Part shown: positions 59,227 to 64,000 of the stretch, piece after piece
How positions within the stretch are numbered: position 1 is the stretch's first letter
How the letters are laid out: each line of letters opens with the position of its first letter
NCBI GenBank assembly: GCA_022835595.1
Contig: BQUP01000005.1
Span: 310,001 to 374,000 of the forward strand
DNA: 64,000 bases
Direction: 5' to 3'
Origin: Cystobasidium ongulense
Lineage: Eukaryota; Basidiomycota; Cystobasidiomycetes; Cystobasidiales; Cystobasidiaceae
Position numbers and translations under genes: made by a program
Notes under the pieces: generated by a model
The model's database searches: none
Seen by the model: the letters and a program-made list of their open reading frames with translations, nothing else
What the model was told of the DNA's origin: nothing

Positions 59227-62200
59227 CTAACGGTCTATGCGGCCTAGCTTTTCTCGAACAAAGATGGCCTCGTCGTATACTGCTTTCGAAGGTTTGACTC
59301 GCTGAGAAGGGTAAGGAGAAGACGTCTTTGCGTCTCTTGGCACGTCCGCACTTGCCGATTCGTCTTCCTCGTCTGATATGTCTATCACCGGGCCATTGTT
59401 CTGGCTGGACGACGGAGGCCCTTGGGCAGGAGTGCTGGAGGGTGCTACGCGGGATCTCTCGTTGGTCCGTGCCCGAGACTGTGATGAATCGGGTGGCTTC
59501 AATGAAATATCTTCTGGTGCAGGTGATGGACTTTGTAAGATAGTCCGCTTGGGATTGTAAGGTGGTGGTGGTTGCGCATTTGGGTTGTCTCGCCGGCTTC
59601 GCTTATGCGCGTGTGACTTGTCTGTCTTCACTGGTGAGCTCAACGTGTCACTATCAGTTGATAAAGGTCGCTTTGATGCGGCAGCTTTTTCACCCAGTGT
59701 GCTTTGTATCTTGTTGAAATGGTCTTCTGAAAACGTGTCTGGGATTGGGATGGCATGTTCACCTAGCGTACTTTCCACCCGCTTCAAAGTATCACCATCC
59801 AGGCATGGTGTAGATGTACGGAGTTGATATAAGGAAGCATCTGCTGTGAGGTTCTCGATAGAGTTGTCTGCCTTTAGTCCACTTCGACGAGATTGAGGTA
59901 CTTCCTGAGATCTAGCCACAGGTGCTATCATTTCAGCTTTGAAGGAGTCCTCATTGGCATCGGATATCCTGTTCTTTCGAAACCAGGAATGAGAACTAGG
60001 ACGCGTACGCCCTGTTTCCCCTCTATCGTCGTCGGTAACTTCTGCCAGCGAATCTTCGCTGCCACTGTCCTCTTCCAGATTGGACGCTGCTAAGCCACCA
60101 GCGCTTAGACTCTCGTCCCGAGCAGGGTCATGAGACAATTGCTTCACAGTAGAGTCGGCGATCCCATCAGGCTTAAGCCCACCCGACGCCCTGTCAACCT
60201 TGCCTCTGATCGCCTCCAAGAGTCCTGGCTCACCAGGAAGACCGAAGGTTCCTGTCTTCTGAGGACTTTCCGAAGTAGCTAGAGGTCGTGAAGATGATGA
60301 TGGCTTCGTGTGCACATTGCTACTTACGTCAACAAGCATTTCACCCGTCTCTGCAGGGGTTGGTTGACGCCGGGTACTACTCTTACGAGAGGGGGAGGTT
60401 ACTTCTACGGTAATTGTCTTGTTACTCGAGGAAGTAGGCTGTTTGGGGCGCGTCGGAGTAACAGCGCGCCTAGTCGATGTGATGTGAGGCGTATCAGAAT
60501 CCATTGATTCTGGTTCTGAGTATCGCCTCAGCTTCCCCTTTTTGGCAATTTGCTTGGGCAGTATGGGCTCGCGAGCATCCTGAGCTTGTTGAACAACTTC
60601 TATGTCTGGCCCCTCGTCGTCTTCATCCTCGTCCACGTCTTCTTCGGTTTCGCTCGCTTTCTCTGCAAGTTTCTTAGCCCGCCATTCTTTCCATTCCTTC
60701 GATTCCTGAATGAGCTCGTCGTAAAAGACTGCACGTTTTTTCTCCGCCTTCTCATGGTGCCAACGTGCGTTCGTATCCTCTGGGGGCTTTTTGACTTTCT
60801 TCATCTGTCGGAAGAACGCCTTAGTATCTGCTCGGTCGATCTGCAATCTTCAGCGCGAGAGAAAAAACCTACCATGATGGGCATGAGCTCTTCAGCATAT
60901 TGCAAAAACACTTCCGTGAAGTGTAGGACGTATAAGCCACAGTCACTCATGTTGGGTTGCTGAGGTACTGCTGCAGCCATGCCTCTGAAAATGCCGTCGG
61001 CTTCATTCGGTGCGACAATCGCATCTTCTGGAAGCTTGCCTTTGTCTTTAGCTTCACTGATTAGATAGTTTTTTAAATTCTGTATGACTCCTGGATGTTT
61101 GCTGTGCAGAGAATCGAGAGTGATTATGTAGCATCTGCAATCCGCGTATCAGCTTGCTGAGGGAAAGGACATTCCTCCAAGTGTCCTCTTTGATCGCTTA
61201 CCTCTCATCATCAAGGTCTGGGATAGAAGCGGAGGCGACTATTGTGTTAAGATTGAGCCCCTTGACCTTGTCATCCAATGTGGTGGCGCTCCCTTCCTGT
61301 TCCGGCATCCTATCGAATGTAGACTGTGGCGCTTTGCCGTCAGGTCTGCTTTCTCCGTCAATATCCATCGCTGCCGGAGAAGCTGTGGCCGAGCGATCGT
61401 CTTCGGGCAGCTCAGGTGAAGGAAGGTTTTCATGAAAGACGTCTGGAATGCTGTTACTACGATGTCTCGTCGTAGTCTGCCCCAGACTTGAGCTTTTGGC
61501 ATCGGTCTGCGAAGCAGGAAAGAAGCGCGATGTAGTGATTGGGGCCAGCTCCTGGTCGCCTTCAATTGGAGGAGGGACGCCTTCTTGTGAAGAGCGGGTT
61601 GCACGCTTGAGGGGAGTTGGTTTCTGACTCGGTGGAGGAGGTGGCTTCAGTATGCGCCCGGGATTGACGATGATTGCAAGATACCAATGGAAACTGTGGA
61701 GGGAGTCAGTCGATCCTTTCTGTATGGTTCTCACAGGCATCGACTCCAGAACTTTCTCAAATTGACTCACTACTCGTTGATAGGCACAAAGATGTACTTT
61801 TTTTGGAAGAGGTCGATCTTGCTGGTCCACTTCCGCACGGTCTTGTATGGTTCTGTCTTGCTTTTCCTGTGAGATGGCAATGTCAGCGGGCGTCGATTTT
61901 ACGACAGAGCTCTCTATCTTACCGATCTCTGGTGGACAGTTTCTTGTAGAAAAAGGAGCTAAACATATGTATCTGATCTGCATATGACGGATCGTTGTCT
62001 CGTATCCGCTGCCATATTCGTCTGCAAACACCAGACAATCAGCGTGACCCTGATAGTACGGGGTGAAGGTGTACACACTTCATGCCATACTCAATGAGCG
62101 TATCGTTGAGGAATTCGCCAGGCGCTAACCTGTTGATATCACTGTTTATGACCGTCACCGCACCGGTACCTTCTCGTGGGAATACAAGAGCGCTGCAATA

Positions 62201-64000
62201 ATGCTTGACGTTAGTCAAGCAAAGCAACGTGAAAGGAGGGTTCGCTTACGTTTCTTCTTCGGGCTCCAATCGTCCCTTCCAGAGTTTGGGATCAGGACGA
62301 ACTTCGTCATCAAGGTCTGACGTTGCGGTCTTCATTATTTTCGAGTCTGCGTTAGTTTTCGCTAAACGTGTTTGTCGCTGGCCTGACAGGCGCGACGCCT
62401 TGTCAGATAAGAGCTCCGGAGAGTTCGATTGTCGGCGACGGTCTTCTCTGACTTTGCTGTGCTGTCCGCGGCTGGCATCTTTGCGCGAGTTGGAACCTTC
62501 GGAGACCAGATTTCCGTTGGTCGCCGACGAAGGAGCTTTCTTGCCTGGCTTCGAGATACTGCAGGTATCGAAAAGTATCAGCACGTGTCTAGCAAATTCG
62601 TCAGTGATGCCCTTACTCTATTCCCGACTCGGAGCTACTGTCTTCGGTACTAGACACTGTTGTGCTGGATCCAGCCTGGCGATAGGAGGACTGCTGTACA
62701 CTCAGACTGTTCGAAAAGCTGCACGAAAGATATGGTAAGCAACGAATCTGAGGGAGGTAAGCAGTATGGTGTAACTCGCCTCGAAGGCAGTGTACTACCT
62801 GCAGACGGCCGAGCCTTGGGTCGAGGTTTCGCGCCAATGATAATGGGAGCGTCTTCGCCTGGAACGTCTTCGAGTTGATGATCGTGCTCGTGCTTGGCTT
62901 TCATCAGCACCTCGATGTTGCTTTGCCGAAGTGATTCTCGTCCTCGTTGACCACGCTCGCTCATTTCCTTTGCGTGTGCTGTGGCCCTGTCTCGAGCTTC
63001 TTCGAACAGCGGCCCGAATTCACGATTGCTGTCAATTGTATAGAGCATCGCTCAGCGTCTGAACTTTCAACAAGATAGATGGATCTTACGTGACCCATTC
63101 CACTCTAAAAACGTCTCGAGGAGTTCGCCGGAAATACTCCTTGACCGCGTTGAACTCTTCATCCAAGGCTTGTGGAGTCCCCCTAGTATGTATTTGGAAG
63201 AAGTCTGGCGCGATGAGACTGGGTGTCAGTGCACCCGCTAGCCAGCTTAGCAGAAGCTTTTCGCCACTGCCAGACAAGACACTCACAAAACGGTGACTTG
63301 GGGTGCCGGCTCTCGGAAGCATCGGCGTCGGCGTCAATATCAATTTTCATGAAGGTCATAGCGCGTCCTGATTCTTTCGGAACCGTGATACACGCTATGT
63401 GATCTGGAGAAATGACAATGTCTCCTATGCTCGGTATTGATCCTTTCATTCTTGTTTGTTTACCTGCGGGCTTACAACGACCTTGAAGTAGGAAGAACTG
63501 ATCTACGCCCTTCGTGCTAATAAGTAGATTTAGCTCCGTCTGTGCGGGGACGTACTCTCCATCTTGAGTCACGATCCGCTGAAGAGGTAAGCTCAATAGG
63601 TCTTTCTTAGTTTTGGCCTTTGACTTGGAGTTGGGCGTGGCTATCAAATTCGAGCTCCTACTCTGCATGTTGTTCACCCTTTTCTCCTTTTTCTCTTTGG
63701 GAAGAGAGAAGCTCTCGTCGTCGCTGATGCTGGTATTGGCCTTGTGACTTGGCGGTTTCTGATGTATAGTAGTGCCCTGCTGTTTCGTCTGCCCTTCGTA
63801 TATTCCTTTCTTCGCCTGCGTATTCCCGTTCGGAATCGCGCGGGAGGCGCTGCTATTCGGGCCCGCATTCATTCTAGCTCTACTGCTAGCTTTACTCGTC
63901 CGCACGTGTGGGCCACTAGCGTCTGAATCTTCTTGAATGGAATCGTGGTCGTCGGACTCGTCGTCTAGCTCAATGATGTTGTTTCTCGCTTTGCCTTTGC
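59227..64000 (-). CDS. ULP2: SUMO protease of Ulp2/SENP6-7 type, 5' partial
   Basis: C48 cysteine protease that removes SUMO, chiefly chains, in the nucleus. It runs off the right edge, so the N terminus is missing. The N-terminal region is basic and Ser-rich, with a PH-like piece (FFLLQGRC, DIVISPDHIACITVP). The protease core begins GEFLNDTLIEYGMKCVHLHP. The catalytic His is in SFHWYLAIIVNP (codon 61687-61689), Asp in CYIITLDSLHSKHPG (codon 61113-61115) and Cys in QQPNMSDCGLYVLHF (codon 60939-60941). A poly-Pro and Ser/Glu-rich insert of about 180 residues separates His from Asp, as expected for the Ulp2 class and not for Ulp1. A 540-residue acidic/Ser-rich tail follows with a SUMO-interaction-like GPVIDISDEEDES. 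Confidence 0.92.

Overview
The window looks like nuclear DNA of a basidiomycete fungus. Genes are compact, lie on both strands and carry many 45-120 nt GT-AG introns. The recognisable proteins are eukaryotic housekeeping factors with fungal features: Rox3-type MED19, ERG28, a PEX23/24-family peroxin and a two-domain VPS10 receptor. A Tremellomycetes-like yeast fits the intron density and the MED19 form, but that placement is a guess. I found no rRNA, tRNA, CRISPR, LTR element, provirus or DNA transposon.

Region 1 (1-12.2 kb) is conserved: a SERINC/TMS1 membrane protein cut by the left edge (+), MED19 (-), ERG28 (+), mitochondrial 2-enoyl thioester reductase ETR1/MECR (+), an alpha-type p24 cargo receptor (-), a HEN1 small-RNA 2'-O-methyltransferase (+) and a TUG/UBX4-type UBX protein (+).

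Region 2 (12.7-18.1 kb) is the most unusual part. It is a tandem array of one small two-exon gene family whose products look like two fused dimeric alpha/beta-barrel (ABM-like) domains. Copies A, B and D are open, C is frameshifted and a fifth copy is a fragment. Copies B and D end in prenylation-type CaaX boxes, the relic end of C encodes another, and D can reach a second CaaX end if a 51-nt 3' intron is removed. A repeated non-coding module carrying a perfect CAG/GTAAGT sequence lies between the copies.

Region 3 (18.8-31.8 kb) holds a Ser/Thr-rich single-pass membrane protein, an AiiA-like metallo-beta-lactamase-fold hydrolase whose HxHxDH motif is split by an intron, a DHA2-type MFS exporter, a NOL8-like RRM protein and two unrecognised minus-strand ORFs.

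Region 4 (31.9-64 kb) holds VPS10, RPB7 and FKBP12 in tandem on the minus strand; FKBP12 has nine tiny coding exons. Then come a PHD finger + linker-histone-fold + AT-hook protein, an unrecognised coiled-coil protein and a Yap-type bZIP factor whose frame stays open for 73 codons beyond its TAA (all +). A PEX23/24-family peroxin (-), RPN13 (+), RAD50 (-) and a Ulp2-type SUMO protease (-, cut by the right edge) complete the window.

Exon coordinates were worked out by hand. For most genes the exon lengths sum to a multiple of three. For MED19, p24, VPS10, RAD50 and ULP2 only the outer limits and key exons were checked.
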